Assembly (NCBI RefSeq): GCF_025465255.1
Contig: NZ_JAODNI010000204.1
Location: forward strand, 1-64,000
DNA length: 64,000 nt
Direction of reading: 5' to 3'
Origin: Pseudonocardia sp.
GTDB lineage: Bacteria > Actinomycetota > Actinomycetes > Mycobacteriales > Pseudonocardiaceae
The notes under the pieces: generated by a model
What the model saw: the letters and a program-made list of their open reading frames with translations, nothing else
Databases searched by the model: none
What the model was told of the DNA's origin: nothing
In this document: positions 37,015 to 46,372 of the stretch, in pieces
How the letters are laid out: each line of letters begins with the position of its first letter
Numbering within the stretch: the stretch's first letter is position 1
Made by a program: the position numbers and the translations under genes

Positions 37015-37804
37015 CACCGAACCCGGGCCGCTCCGGCTCGTCCGGACCACGCTGTCCCGGATCGGCACGATGTGCCTGGTCGAGCTGCAGAAGCTCCGTC
37101 ACGACCGCACCGAGCTCGTCACCCGCGCCGTGCAGCCCGCGCTGTGGCTGATCGTGTTCGGCCAGGTCTTCACCCGGATCCACGCGATCCCGACCGGCTC
37201 GACGCCCTACCTGGACTTCCTCGCACCCGGCATCCTCGCCCAGTCCGCGCTGTTCATCGCGATCTTCTACGGCATCCAGATCATCTGGGAACGCGACGCC
37301 GGGGTGCTCTCGAAGCTGATGGTGACGCCGACGCCGCGGGTCGCGCTCGTCGCGGCGAAGGCGTTCGCGGCAGGGGTGCGGGCGGTCGCACAAGCCGTCG
37401 TGGTGCTCATCCTCGCGCTGGTCCTGGGCGTATCGCTCACCGGGAACCCGCTGAAGCTGCTGGGCGTCGTCGTCGCGCTCATGCTCGGGTCGGCGTTCTT
37501 CTGCTGCTTGTCGATCACCATCGCCGGACTCGTGCTGTCCCGGGACCGGCTGATGGGCATCGGGCAGGCGATCACGATGCCGCTGTTCTTCGCCTCCAAC
37601 GCGCTGTACCCGGTGGAACTCATGCCCGGCTGGCTGCAGGTGATCAACCACGTGAACCCGCTGAGCTACGAGGTCGACGCCCTGCGCGGGCTCCTGGTCG
37701 GCACCGAGGCGACGATCACACTGGACTTCGGCGTCCTGGTCGTGGCGGCGGCGTTCATGATCACCGTCGCCTCCGCGCTACTCCCACGCCTGTCCCGCGG
37801 CTGA
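36974..37804 (+). CDS. ABC-2 type exporter permease
   Basis: 276 residues, six membrane spans, ABC2_membrane family (DrrB-like). The start of the conserved block is FGQVFTRIH, and the exporter motif NALYPVELMPGWLQVINHVNPLSY near the end is characteristic. ATG 36974 lies inside the ATPase gene by 41 bases. The pair forms a half-transporter dimer, exporting a hydrophobic substrate that cannot be named. Confidence 0.93.
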   Translation: MSVLPVAPPAASADTEPGPLRLVRTTLSRIGTMCLVELQKLRHDRTELVTRAVQPALWLIVFGQVFTRIHAIPTGSTPYLDFLAPGILAQSALFIAIFYGIQIIWERDAGVLSKLMVTPTPRVALVAAKAFAAGVRAVAQAVVVLILALVLGVSLTGNPLKLLGVVVALMLGSAFFCCLSITIAGLVLSRDRLMGIGQAITMPLFFASNALYPVELMPGWLQVINHVNPLSYEVDALRGLLVGTEATITLDFGVLVVAAAFMITVASALLPRLSRG

Positions 37805-37811
37805 CGCCGCC

Positions 37812-37853
37812 CGTGCGCGGACAACGTTGTTCCGACGACGATTACCGCGCACG
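37812..37853. repeat. Palindromic repeat, GTGCGCGG family, copy 3
   Basis: Perfect 9-base arms CGTGCGCGG (37812-37820) and CCGCGCACG (37845-37853) with the middle ACAACGTTGTTCCGACGACG. It lies between convergent genes and its right arm supplies the last codons and the TAA stop of the TetR gene on the minus strand. Confidence 0.75.
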
Positions 37854-38414
37854 AGCAGTGGGGCCGCAGATCCGTGAGACGACGGTGGCGATCTGCTCGG
37901 CCACCCGGTCCGCGGGGTGCAGCGACAGGGCGAGGTGGCTGATCGTGAGGCGGGTGGCGGCCTCCGAGGCGAGGGCGACGTCGTCCGGGTCGAGCTCCGG
38001 CCACCGGCGCAGCAGGTAGGCGGCCGCGCGGTCCCGGGCGGCCGCGACGATCGGCTCGCTGTCCGTGCTGAACAGCTCCGGTGCGCCGTCACCCGTCAGC
38101 AAGGCCTTGACCAGCGGGTTCTCCGCGACCGTCGACAACGCACCGCGCACCGCGGCAACCCAGGCGGCGTGCAGGTCCTCCTCGCCGGCGAGCGCGGCCT
38201 CGATCTCGTCGAGGAAGCGCCGGGTCGACCGCAGGACCAGCGCGGACGCGACGCCGCGCCGGTCCCCGAACTCGCTGTAGAGCGTCTGCCGGCTGACCCC
38301 CACCCGCGTGGCCAGGTCCCGCATCGAGAACGCCGCGAACCCCCGGTCGACGACCATCTCCTCCGCGACGTCCAGGGCGTCGTCCCGGAGGCGGACACGG
38401 GCCCGCCGGGCCAT
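37842..38414 (-). CDS. TetR family transcriptional regulator
   Basis: 190 residues from ATG 38414; a GTG at 38429 adds five residues. The helix-turn-helix reads ALDVAEEMVVDRGFAAFSMR then GVSRQTLYSEFGDR. It is divergent from the P450 gene; the dyad at 38472-38492 between them is a candidate operator. Its last three codons and stop come from the palindromic repeat at 37812-37853. Confidence 0.9.
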   Translation of the reverse strand: MARRARVRLRDDALDVAEEMVVDRGFAAFSMRDLATRVGVSRQTLYSEFGDRRGVASALVLRSTRRFLDEIEAALAGEEDLHAAWVAAVRGALSTVAENPLVKALLTGDGAPELFSTDSEPIVAAARDRAAAYLLRRWPELDPDDVALASEAATRLTISHLALSLHPADRVAEQIATVVSRICGPTARAR

Positions 38415-38471
38415 CGACTGCGGTTCCACGCGCCAAGGGTGGACGCCGTACCGTAAAACGTCAACTCTATG

Positions 38472-38492
38472 GACACATCTGCATTGAGTGTC
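38472..38492. promoter_or_regulatory. Candidate TetR operator between tetR and P450 genes
   Basis: GACAC (38472-38476) and GTGTC (38488-38492) form an 11-base-spaced dyad, with partly matching flanks (TGGACACA against TAGACACT). It is central in the divergent promoter region, as expected for a TetR site. Confidence 0.35.
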
Positions 38493-38534
38493 TAGCGTCA
38501 GGACGACCGGATACCGAGTGTCGAAGGAGACGCC

Positions 38535-39980
38535 ATGGCCGTCGTCGAACGCGCCGTCACGCGTGCACGGGAGCGATTCTCGTCCGTCCTGACCCTGCCC
38601 GTGCCCGATTCCGTCGATGCCGCCCTGCTCGGCCGGGGGGTCGGCGGAGCGACGCGCCCCCTGGGAGACCCCGGTGACCTCGTGCCGGTCCCCGGTGACG
38701 ACGGGCTGCCCCTGCTGGGCCACCTGCTGCAGTACATCCGCTACGGCAGCGACTTCACGCGCCGCCGCTCCGAGCGGCTCGGACCGGTGTGGTGGATGCG
38801 CACGCCGCTCGGGCGCACGATCGTCGTGGCCGGGCCCGCGGCCACCCGCGAGGTGCTCACCAACCGGGACAAGGCGTTCTCCCAGGAGGGCTGGCGCGAC
38901 ATGGTCGACCGGTTCTTCCACCGCGGCCTCATGCTGCTGGACTTCGACGAGCACAAGGCCCACCGGCGGATCATGCAGGAGGCGTTCACGGCCGACCGGG
39001 TCGCCACCTACGTCGACCAGACCGTGCCGGTGGTGCGGGAGATCATGCCGACCTGGGACTCCGAGCTGCGGCTCTACCCGGCGCTCAAGCGGCTGACCCT
39101 GGACGTCGCGACGCGGGTCTTCATGGACGGCCGCAGCGGGCCCGAGGCCGAGCAGGTCAACCGCGCGTTCGTCGACTGCGTCCGAGCGGCCAACGCCTTC
39201 GTGCGCCGGCCGATCCCGGGGACCCGCTGGAACAAGGGTCTCCGCGGGCGGGCGGTGCTGGAGCAGTGGTTCCGGGACAACCTGCCGGCCAAGCGCAACG
39301 GCGACGGGGACGACCTCTTCACCGCCCTCTGCCACGCGGTGACGCCCGAGGGCGAACGGTTCTCCGACGACGACGTCGTCAACCACATGATCTTCCTGAT
39401 GATGGCCGCGCACGACACGTCGACGACCGCCACCGCCGCCGCGGCCTACCACCTCGGCCGCAATCCGGAGTGGCAGGAGCGGGCCCGCGCGGAGTCGCTC
39501 GCGCTCGGCGACGGGCCACCGGACGTCGCGGCGCTGCGCTCGCTCCGCACGCTCGACCTGGTGGTGAAGGAGGCGCTGCGGATGAACGCGCCGGTGCCGG
39601 TCGTGATGCGGACCGCCGTGCAGGAAACCTCGGTCGTGGGACATCACGTCCCGGCGGGGGCCCGGATCATCGTCGCGCAGGCGGTGAACCACTTCGACCC
39701 GGCGTGCTGGACGGACCCGGACACGTTCGACCCGGACCGCTTCGGCCCGGACCGCCGCGAGGACCGCTCGGACCGGGACGCGTGGGTGCCGTTCGGCGGC
39801 GGCGTGCACAAGTGCATCGGGCTGCACTTCGGCACGCTGGAGGTGACGGCGATCCTGCACGAGCTGCTGCGGACCTACCGGTGGGACGTCGCACCCGGGT
39901 ACCGGCTGCGCTGGGACAACACGTCCCTCCCGGTCCCGGTCGGCGGGATCCCGGTGCGGCTGCGGCCCCTGAAGGCCTGA
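38535..39980 (+). CDS. Cytochrome P450
   Basis: 481 residues. Haem-binding loop FGGGVHKCIG with ligand C427; I-helix oxygen-activation motif AAHDTSTT; ExxR in KEALRM. The sequence is longer than typical class I bacterial P450s and has the style of CYP families seen with mycobacterial/actinobacterial sterol- or lipid-hydroxylating enzymes. No ferredoxin or reductase is adjacent. The divergent TetR probably controls it. Confidence 0.93.
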   Translation: MAVVERAVTRARERFSSVLTLPVPDSVDAALLGRGVGGATRPLGDPGDLVPVPGDDGLPLLGHLLQYIRYGSDFTRRRSERLGPVWWMRTPLGRTIVVAGPAATREVLTNRDKAFSQEGWRDMVDRFFHRGLMLLDFDEHKAHRRIMQEAFTADRVATYVDQTVPVVREIMPTWDSELRLYPALKRLTLDVATRVFMDGRSGPEAEQVNRAFVDCVRAANAFVRRPIPGTRWNKGLRGRAVLEQWFRDNLPAKRNGDGDDLFTALCHAVTPEGERFSDDDVVNHMIFLMMAAHDTSTTATAAAAYHLGRNPEWQERARAESLALGDGPPDVAALRSLRTLDLVVKEALRMNAPVPVVMRTAVQETSVVGHHVPAGARIIVAQAVNHFDPACWTDPDTFDPDRFGPDRREDRSDRDAWVPFGGGVHKCIGLHFGTLEVTAILHELLRTYRWDVAPGYRLRWDNTSLPVPVGGIPVRLRPLKA

Positions 39981-40022
39981 CGCGGACGCGGTGGCGTGCG
40001 GGACCGGGCTAGCCTGCCCGCC

Positions 40023-41531
40023 GTGACCGCACTTCCGTCGCCGACCGTGCCCGCCGCCCGGGCGGCCCGGGCGCCGGGCGCCGACGAGTCCGGGGCCGGG
40101 CTCGCGCGGAGCCCGTTCCGGGTGGACCGGGACCGCATCGCCGCGTCCCCGTTCTTCGCCCGGCTCGCCGGCGTGACGCAGGTGGTGAGCCCCAACGGTT
40201 CCGGGCTCCTGCTGCACAACCGCCTGACGCACAGCCTGCAGGTCGCGCAGGTCGCCCGGGCGATCGCGGAACGGCTCGACGACGATCCGGTCGCGGCACA
40301 GCAGATCGCGCGGCTGGGCGGGTGCGACCCGGACGTCGTCGAGGCCGCCGCGCTCGCCCACGATCTCGGGCACCCGCCGTTCGGGCACCTCGGCGAGCAG
40401 GTCCTGGACCGGCTGGCCCGGGAGCGGCTCGGGCTGACCGACGGTTTCGAGGGCAACGCGCAGAGCTTCCGGATCATCACCACGATCGACCTGCACGGGC
40501 CCGGCCGGGAGGGTCTCGGGCTCACCGCCGCCGTCCGCGCCGCGGTGCTGAAGTACCCGTGGGCGCGCCGCGGGTATCCGGACCCGCACCCGAGCACCGC
40601 TCCCCTGCCGCCCCGCGGCGGCGGGCCCCTGCCGGACGCGCCGCACGCCGGTTCGGCGAAGTTCTCCGCCTACCGCACGGAGCTCGGCGAGCTGATCGCC
40701 AGCCGCTCGCCCTTCGACCAGGTCATCACGCCCTGGCAACAGACCGTCGAGGCGGCCGTCATGGACACCGCGGACGACATCGCCTACGCCATCCACGACG
40801 TCGAGGACTTCCACCGCGTCGGGATCCTGCAGCAGGCCGGGGTGTCCGCGGAGCTCAGCGGCTGGGAGCGCTCACCGGCCGCCGGTCCGGGCAGTTCACT
40901 CGAGCGGCTGCGCGTCCGGATGCGGGAGCGGGACAGCTGGATCTTCGACGACGAGGCGTTCCGTGATGCGGTCGCCCGGGTGCGTGCGGAGCTCGTCGAC
41001 GGGCTGCTGTCGATCCCGTTCGACGGCTCGATGGCGGCGGAGCGGGCGGTCGCGGAGTTCTCGGCGCGCTGGACGTCGAGGCTGGTGGCGGGGGTGCACG
41101 TGCTCACCGACCCGCCCGTCCGTGCCGCCCACGTCACCCTGCGGACCGAGCAGTGGCACGAGGTCGCGGTGCTGAAGTTCGTGCACCAGCAGTTCGTCCT
41201 GCGCCGCGCGGATCTCGCGTCGGTCCAACGCGGACAGGCGACGATCGTGACCGGCCTGGTCGGCGCCCTGCACGACTGGCTCGCCGACGCCGGGACCGAG
41301 AGCGCGCCGTCCCTGCCGCCGCGGCTGCACGACCTGGTCGAGCTGGCGCGGGGCGAGTACGCGGCACTGGCGGACGAGGGCGTCGTCGAGCAGCGTCGGG
41401 TGGGGGACCTCGCGCGGAGCCGGGCGGTCGTCGACTACGTGGCGTCGCTGACGGATGCGCAGGCCGGCGCCCTCCTCGACGTCCTCACGGGCCGCTCCGC
41501 CCGCCTCTGGACCGACGCGATGGCCCTGTGA
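40023..41531 (+). CDS. dgt: dGTPase-like HD-domain triphosphohydrolase
   Basis: 502 residues from GTG 40023. Metal-binding HD motif: LTHSLQVAQVARAI early on and ALAHDLGHPPFGHLGEQ, with a later DTADDIAYAIHDVEDF that completes the site. It fits deoxynucleoside triphosphate triphosphohydrolases, which cut dGTP to deoxyguanosine and triphosphate. Family members also help in phage defence by dNTP depletion; no such role is shown here. Confidence 0.9.
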   Translation: MTALPSPTVPAARAARAPGADESGAGLARSPFRVDRDRIAASPFFARLAGVTQVVSPNGSGLLLHNRLTHSLQVAQVARAIAERLDDDPVAAQQIARLGGCDPDVVEAAALAHDLGHPPFGHLGEQVLDRLARERLGLTDGFEGNAQSFRIITTIDLHGPGREGLGLTAAVRAAVLKYPWARRGYPDPHPSTAPLPPRGGGPLPDAPHAGSAKFSAYRTELGELIASRSPFDQVITPWQQTVEAAVMDTADDIAYAIHDVEDFHRVGILQQAGVSAELSGWERSPAAGPGSSLERLRVRMRERDSWIFDDEAFRDAVARVRAELVDGLLSIPFDGSMAAERAVAEFSARWTSRLVAGVHVLTDPPVRAAHVTLRTEQWHEVAVLKFVHQQFVLRRADLASVQRGQATIVTGLVGALHDWLADAGTESAPSLPPRLHDLVELARGEYAALADEGVVEQRRVGDLARSRAVVDYVASLTDAQAGALLDVLTGRSARLWTDAMAL

Positions 41532-41560
41532 CGCAGCCCTGCGACGCAGCTGCGCCGCCC

Positions 41561-41600
41561 GTGCGCGGAAACGGTTGCCCTGGCGACGATTTCCGCGCCC
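41561..41600. repeat. Palindromic repeat, GTGCGCGG family, copy 4
   Basis: Arms GTGCGCGGAAA (41561-41571) and TTTCCGCGCCC (41590-41600) with one mismatch. It lies between convergent genes. An inverted copy lies at 42430, so the epimerase gene is bracketed by opposite-facing copies. Confidence 0.7.
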
Positions 41601-41613
41601 GAGGGGCGGAGCG

Positions 41614-42393
41614 CTAGAGGGTGAAGGCGCCGCCGACGTACCGGCGACCGGCCTCGTCGTGCTTCTCCTCCCGGGGGCCGATCTCGCTCGCGAAGATCTC
41701 CGCGTCGTCCTGCGGCTCGTAGCCGATCTCCCGTCCGCCGTCGAGGGACCAGACCCGACGGGTGTTCGCCGAGACACCCCAGACCGTCCGGAACCCTGGC
41801 TCCGGGCAGGCGAGCGCGGCCTCGACGAGGCGGGCGCAGTCGTCCGGGGAGAGCCACGTCGCGAGTCCGCGCAGGTCGTGGGGCCGGTCCGCGCACGTCC
41901 CGATCCGCAGGCAGACGACGTCCAGGCCGTGCCGGTCGTGGTAGAGCGTGCCGAGCGCCTCGCCCAGCACCTTGCTCACGCCGTAGAACGTGTCCGGACG
42001 CGGAGGCAGGTCGTCCGGCATCTCGAGGTCCGGGTCGTCCGGCTGGACCTGGAACCCGACGGCGTGGTTGCTGCTCGCGAACACCACCCGCGGAACCCCG
42101 GCCCGGCGCGCCGCCTCGAACGCCGCGAACGTTCCCTCGATGTTGACGTCCCGGATCTCGGCCCAGTCCGCCTCGCCGGAGATCCCACCGAGGTGCACGA
42201 GCGCGTCGACGCCGTCGCAGGCGGAGACCATCGCGTCGAGGTCCGTGACGCTCGCCGCCACCACCTCGCCTCCGGGTGCCGGCTCGACCGGCCGGACGTC
42301 CAGCAGCCGCAGTGTCCGGCCCTCGCGCGGCATCCGGGCCTGCAGCATGCGCCCGATCCTGCCCGCCGCACCCGTGATCAGCACCGTCTCCAT
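41614..42393 (-). CDS. NAD-dependent epimerase/dehydratase, uronate-dehydrogenase-like
   Basis: 259 residues, extended SDR fold. Cofactor loop ITGAAGRIGRML, active-site YGVSK and SSNHAVGF. The pattern (LGGISGEADWAEI, then SSNHAVGF) is close to uronate dehydrogenases that oxidise glucuronate or galacturonate to the aldarolactone. A sugar-related role agrees with xylAB next door. ATG 42393 has AGGA eight bases upstream; ATG 42399 is an alternative. Confidence 0.85.
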   Translation of the reverse strand: METVLITGAAGRIGRMLQARMPREGRTLRLLDVRPVEPAPGGEVVAASVTDLDAMVSACDGVDALVHLGGISGEADWAEIRDVNIEGTFAAFEAARRAGVPRVVFASSNHAVGFQVQPDDPDLEMPDDLPPRPDTFYGVSKVLGEALGTLYHDRHGLDVVCLRIGTCADRPHDLRGLATWLSPDDCARLVEAALACPEPGFRTVWGVSANTRRVWSLDGGREIGYEPQDDAEIFASEIGPREEKHDEAGRRYVGGAFTL

Positions 42394-42429
42394 GAGCATG
42401 ATCCTGCCTGCCCGGCAGGATCGACGCTC

Positions 42430-42469
42430 GTGCGCGGTTGTCGTCGCCCGAACAACGTTGTTCGCGCAC
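42430..42469. repeat. Palindromic repeat, GTGCGCGG family, copy 5 (inverted)
   Basis: Arms GTGCGCG (42430-42436) and CGCGCAC (42463-42469). Read on the minus strand it closely matches copy 3, sharing CAACGTTGTTC. It sits between divergent genes. Confidence 0.72.
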
Positions 42470-42495
42470 AAGCCCTTGAGGCGCTAGCCTCCGGG

Positions 42496-42520
42496 CATTA
42501 ATTCAGGTTCTGCCTTAATG
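42496..42520. promoter_or_regulatory. Operator of the xylose operon
   Basis: A 25-base dyad: left half CATTAATTCAG, centre GTT, right half CTGCCTTAATG. The halves match as CATTAAnnCAG / CTGnnTTAATG. It ends 10 bases before the xylA ATG and touches its ribosome site AGGAG. The AT-rich halves stand out in this genome. The ROK protein encoded at the end of the operon is the expected repressor. Confidence 0.7.
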
Positions 42521-42530
42521 AGGAGACGCC

Positions 42531-43697
42531 ATGCCGACCCCCACCCCCGCCGACCGCTTCTCCTTCGGCCTCTGGACCGTCGGCTGGCAGGCCCGGGACC
42601 CCTTCGGCGACGCGACCCGCCCGGCCCTCGACGTCGTCGAGGCCGTCGAGCGGCTCGCCGAGCGCGGTGCCTGGGGCCTGACCTTCCACGACGACGACCT
42701 GATCCCCTTCGGTGCGGACGCCGGCACGCGGGACAAGCAGATCGCCCGCCTGCGTGACGCGCTCACCGCCACCGGGATGACCGTCCCGATGATCACGACG
42801 AACCTCTTCACGCACCCGGTCTTCAAGGACGGCGGCTTCACCAGCAACGACCGGTCCGTCCGCCGGTTCGCGCTGCGCAAGGTGCTGCGCAACGTCGAGC
42901 TCGCCGCCGACCTGGGCGCGCGCACGTTCGTCCTCTGGGGTGGCCGCGAGGGCTCGGAGTACGACTCGGCGAAGGACGTCCGGGCGGCGCTCGACCGTTA
43001 CCGCGAGGCCATGGACCTGCTCTGCCAGTTCGTGCTCGACCGAGGGATCGACCTGCGGTTCGCGATCGAGCCCAAGCCCAACGAGCCGCGCGGGGACATC
43101 CTGCTGCCGACGGTCGGGCACGCGCTCGCGTTCATCTCCGGGCTCGCGCATCCGGAGATGGTCGGGGTGAACCCCGAGGTCGGCCACGAGCAGATGGCCG
43201 GGCTCAACTTCGTGCACGGCATCGCCCAGGCGCTCTGGCACGGCAAGCTCTTCCACATCGACCTCAACGGCCAGCGCGGCATCAAGTTCGACCAGGACCT
43301 GGTCTTCGGCCACGGCGACCTGGTCAATGCCTTCTCGTTGGTGGACCTGCTCGAGAACTCCGGCTACGACGGGCCGCGGCACTTCGACTACAAGCCGTCC
43401 CGCACCGAGGACATCACCGGCGTGTGGGACTCCGCGGCGGCGAACATGCAGATGTACCTGCTGCTCAAGGAGCGCGCGGCCGCGTTCCGGGCGGACCCCG
43501 AGGTCGCCGAGGCGCTCGCGACGGCCGGTGTTCCCGACCTGTCGACGCCCACGCTGGCACCCGGCGAGGGCTACGCGGAGCTGCTCGCGGACCGCTCCGC
43601 GTTCGAGGACTTCGACGCCGACGCGGCCGGACGGCGCGGCTACGGCTTCGTGCGGCTGCACCAACTGGCGCTCGACCACCTCATGCGGGCACGGTGA
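42531..43697 (+). CDS. xylA: Xylose isomerase
   Basis: 388 residues, the class I length typical of actinobacteria. It converts D-xylose to D-xylulose. Catalytic H53 and D56 lie in [11 protein letters not shown]; metal ligands appear in [25 protein letters not shown] and [16 protein letters not shown], plus Asp in HFDYKPSR. It is the first gene of xylA-xylB-ROK, controlled by the dyad just upstream. Confidence 0.98.
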   Translation: MPTPTPADRFSFGLWTVGWQARDPFGDATRPALDVVEAVERLAERGAWGLTFHDDDLIPFGADAGTRDKQIARLRDALTATGMTVPMITTNLFTHPVFKDGGFTSNDRSVRRFALRKVLRNVELAADLGARTFVLWGGREGSEYDSAKDVRAALDRYREAMDLLCQFVLDRGIDLRFAIEPKPNEPRGDILLPTVGHALAFISGLAHPEMVGVNPEVGHEQMAGLNFVHGIAQALWHGKLFHIDLNGQRGIKFDQDLVFGHGDLVNAFSLVDLLENSGYDGPRHFDYKPSRTEDITGVWDSAAANMQMYLLLKERAAAFRADPEVAEALATAGVPDLSTPTLAPGEGYAELLADRSAFEDFDADAAGRRGYGFVRLHQLALDHLMRAR

Positions 43698-43702
43698 CCG
43701 GT

Positions 43703-45094
43703 ATGGGACTGGTCGCCGGGATCGACTCCTCCACGCAGTCGTGCAAGGTCGTCGTCCGTGACGCCGAGAGCGGCGAGCTCGTCCGCGGAGGCCGCGCGGC
43801 GCATCCGGACGGCACCGAGATCGAGCCGAAGCACTGGTGGGACGCCCTGCAGCAGGCTCTGGACCAGGCCGGCGGCCTCGACGGCGTGGACGCGGTGAGC
43901 GTCGCCGGGCAGCAGCACGGCATGGTCTGCCTCGACGAGCGGGGGGAGGTCGTGCGGCCGGCGCTGCTCTGGAACGACACCCGCTCCGCGCCGGCCGCCG
44001 CCGCGCTCGTCGAGGAGCTGGGGGCGCAGGCGTGGGCGGACGCGACCGGCACCGTGCCGGTCGCGTCGATCACCGTCACGAAGCTCCGCTGGCTCGCCGA
44101 GAACGAGCCCGCCAACGCGCAGCGCAGCGCCGCCGTCTGCCTGCCGCACGACTGGCTCTCCTGGCAGCTCGCGGGCGCACCCGGGCTGGACGCGCTGGTC
44201 ACCGACCGTTCCGACGCGTCCGGCACCGGATACTTCGACGCCCGCGGCGGGGCGTACCGCAGGGACCTGCTGCGCCAGGGGCTCGGCCGGGACGACGTGA
44301 TCCTCCCGCGGGTCCTCGGCCCGGCGGAGAGCGTCGACGGGCCGGGGTACCGGATCGGGCCCGGCGCCGGGGACAACGCGGGCGCGGCGCTCGGCCTCAG
44401 CTCCGGCGACGACGTGATCGTCTCGCTCGGGACCTCCGGCGTGGTGTCCGCCCGCGGGACGCAGCAGGCCGCGGACCCGACCGGGACCATCGCCGGCTTC
44501 GCGGACGCGACCGGCGCGTTCCTCCCGCTGGTCGTCACCCTCAACGCGGCCCGGGTGCTCGACGCGGCCGCGCGGATGCTCGGCGTCGACCTCGACGAGC
44601 TGAGCCGGCTCGCGCTGTCCGCGCCGCCGGGTGCGGAGGGCGTCGTCCTCGTGCCGTACCTGGAGGGTGAGCGGACGCCCAACCTGCCGAACTCCACCGG
44701 TGCGCTGCACGGCCTGACCCTCCGGAACGCGACGCCGGCGAACATCGCGCGGGCCGCGGTCGAGGGGATGCTCAGCGGCCAGCGGGTCGGGATCGACGCC
44801 CTCGCCGGCGCCGGGGTCTCGCTGAACGGGGTCCGGCTCATCGGCGGGTCCGCCCGCTCGCAGGCCGTGCGGGAGATCGCGCCGACGGTGTTCGGGGTGC
44901 CCGTGACGGTGCCCGCGCCGGGCGAGTACGTCGCCGACGGCGCGGCCCGGCAGGCGGCCTGGGTGCTGGCCGGGGGCGACGAGCCGCCGGCGTGGGCGGC
45001 CGCGGGCGGGACCGAGGTGTTCGAGGCACCCGAGACGGACGGCCTCGCCGAGCGCTACCGCGACGCGGCCGGGAAGTACCTGGACCGCCGGTGA
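43703..45094 (+). CDS. xylB: Xylulokinase
   Basis: 463 residues, FGGY carbohydrate kinase. The N-terminal phosphate loop [13 protein letters not shown], substrate block [10 protein letters not shown] and LLWNDTR, and the C-terminal [14 protein letters not shown] are present. It phosphorylates D-xylulose. ATG 43703 is used; a GTG at 43694 that overlaps the xylA stop (GTGA) is equally possible. The stop overlaps the ROK gene. Confidence 0.95.
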   Translation: MGLVAGIDSSTQSCKVVVRDAESGELVRGGRAAHPDGTEIEPKHWWDALQQALDQAGGLDGVDAVSVAGQQHGMVCLDERGEVVRPALLWNDTRSAPAAAALVEELGAQAWADATGTVPVASITVTKLRWLAENEPANAQRSAAVCLPHDWLSWQLAGAPGLDALVTDRSDASGTGYFDARGGAYRRDLLRQGLGRDDVILPRVLGPAESVDGPGYRIGPGAGDNAGAALGLSSGDDVIVSLGTSGVVSARGTQQAADPTGTIAGFADATGAFLPLVVTLNAARVLDAAARMLGVDLDELSRLALSAPPGAEGVVLVPYLEGERTPNLPNSTGALHGLTLRNATPANIARAAVEGMLSGQRVGIDALAGAGVSLNGVRLIGGSARSQAVREIAPTVFGVPVTVPAPGEYVADGAARQAAWVLAGGDEPPAWAAAGGTEVFEAPETDGLAERYRDAAGKYLDRR

Positions 45095-46248
45095 CCCGGC
45101 CCGCACCCGCCGGGCCGCCGGCGCTCCGCCGGCACAACTCGGGGCTCGTCCTCAGCGCGTTGCGCGAGTCCGAGGGTGCCTCCCGGGCCGAGCTCGCGGC
45201 CCGGACCGGACTGACCCGCGCGACCGTCGCGACCCTGCTCGACCCCCTGCTCGCGGCCGGGGTGCTGGCCGAGGAGATCGCGCCGCCCCGTGGCGTCGGA
45301 CGGCCGTCACGTCCTGTCCGGTTCCATCCGGACGGGCCGGTCGCGCTCGGGATCGCGCTCGACGTCGACTCGCTCGCCGTCTGCGCGACGGACCTGACGG
45401 GGCACGTGTGCGCGTTGCGGAAGATCGGTCGGGACAACCGCGGGAGGAGCGCCGACGCCCTCTGCTCGGCCGCTGCGGACCTCGCCGTCGACCTTCGCGA
45501 CCAGCTCGGCCGCAGGGTCCTCGGCGCGGCTCTCGCGGTGCCCGCGCTGCTCGGGGACGGCGGGCCCGACGCCCGGGAGATCCTCCGCGCGCCCAACCTG
45601 CCGCGGCTCACCGGCGCCCGGCCGGGTCTCGCTCTGGCCCGTTCTCTGGGCGTGCCCGTGATCGTGGAGAACGAGGCCACCCTCGGCGCGCTGGCCCATC
45701 TCGGTGTGGCGCCGGACTTCGTCGTGATCTCGGCGGAGATCGGGGTCGGCGGCGGGATCGTGCTCGGTGGGCGGGTGTTCCGCGGCGTGCACGGGCTCGC
45801 CGGGGAGCTGGGGCACGTCGTCGTCGACCGCGACGGCCCGGAGTGCGGCTGCGGCGGCAGGGGTTGCGTCGAGCAGTACGCGGGGAAGTCCGCCCTGCTC
45901 GTCGACGCCGGCGTTCCCGACGTCGCCGCCCTGCAGGAGGCCCTGAGCGGCGGGAACGGTCGCGCCATCGCCGCGGTCGGGCGGGCCGGGACGGCGCTCG
46001 GCGTCGCGCTCGCGTCCGTCCTCAACGTGCTCGACGTGCCGGTGGTCGTCCTCGGCGGGGTCTACGCGGAGCTGGCCGAGGCGATCCGGCCGGCCCTCGA
46101 GGCCGAGCTGCGGGCGCGCTCGCTGCAGCCCTCGCCGCCGACGGTGCTCGCGTCGTCGCTCGGGGAGGACGCGGCGGTGCGGGGGGCCGCGGACGCGGTG
46201 CTGGACGAGGTCCGGCGCCACCCGGACCAGCTCGTCGGCACCGGCTGA
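45091..46248 (+). CDS. xylR: ROK family repressor of the xylose operon
   Basis: 385 residues. N-terminal winged helix ([20 protein letters not shown] ... [15 protein letters not shown]) followed by a ROK sugar-kinase-like domain. The zinc motif is intact as [14 protein letters not shown] after GELGHVVVD. Such proteins repress xyl genes until xylose binds. GTG 45091 overlaps the xylB stop. The symbol is assigned by operon context. Confidence 0.88.
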   Translation: MTRPAPAGPPALRRHNSGLVLSALRESEGASRAELAARTGLTRATVATLLDPLLAAGVLAEEIAPPRGVGRPSRPVRFHPDGPVALGIALDVDSLAVCATDLTGHVCALRKIGRDNRGRSADALCSAAADLAVDLRDQLGRRVLGAALAVPALLGDGGPDAREILRAPNLPRLTGARPGLALARSLGVPVIVENEATLGALAHLGVAPDFVVISAEIGVGGGIVLGGRVFRGVHGLAGELGHVVVDRDGPECGCGGRGCVEQYAGKSALLVDAGVPDVAALQEALSGGNGRAIAAVGRAGTALGVALASVLNVLDVPVVVLGGVYAELAEAIRPALEAELRARSLQPSPPTVLASSLGEDAAVRGAADAVLDEVRRHPDQLVGTG

Positions 46249-46257
46249 GCCTCGAGC

Positions 46258-46304
46258 GCGACACCACGCTGGTTCGATCACGCCAGCCACCAGCGTGGTG
46301 TCGC
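46258..46304. terminator. Strong stem-loop between the xyl operon and jetD
   Basis: Perfect 16-base arms GCGACACCACGCTGGT (46258-46273) and the complement (46289-46304) with a 15-base loop, starting nine bases after the ROK stop. Convergent genes flank it, so it is probably a bidirectional terminator. A self-complementary GTCGAGCTCGAC follows at 46311-46322. Confidence 0.65.
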
Positions 46305-46372
46305 AGTCGAGTCGAGCTCGACGTTAGCGTGGTTCGCTCATGATCGCGGCAACTCCCCTGTCGAGCTCGAAC

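Noticed and set aside
38415..40814. Upstream extension of the TetR frame to 990 residues
   Set aside because: It runs antisense through the P450 and into the dGTPase gene; the TetR domain starts only at 38414.
40023..41531. dGTPase-like gene as part of a defence island with Wadjet
   Set aside because: The genes are 5 kb apart, separated by the xylose operon, on opposite strands; housekeeping-type Dgt homologues are common in actinobacteria.
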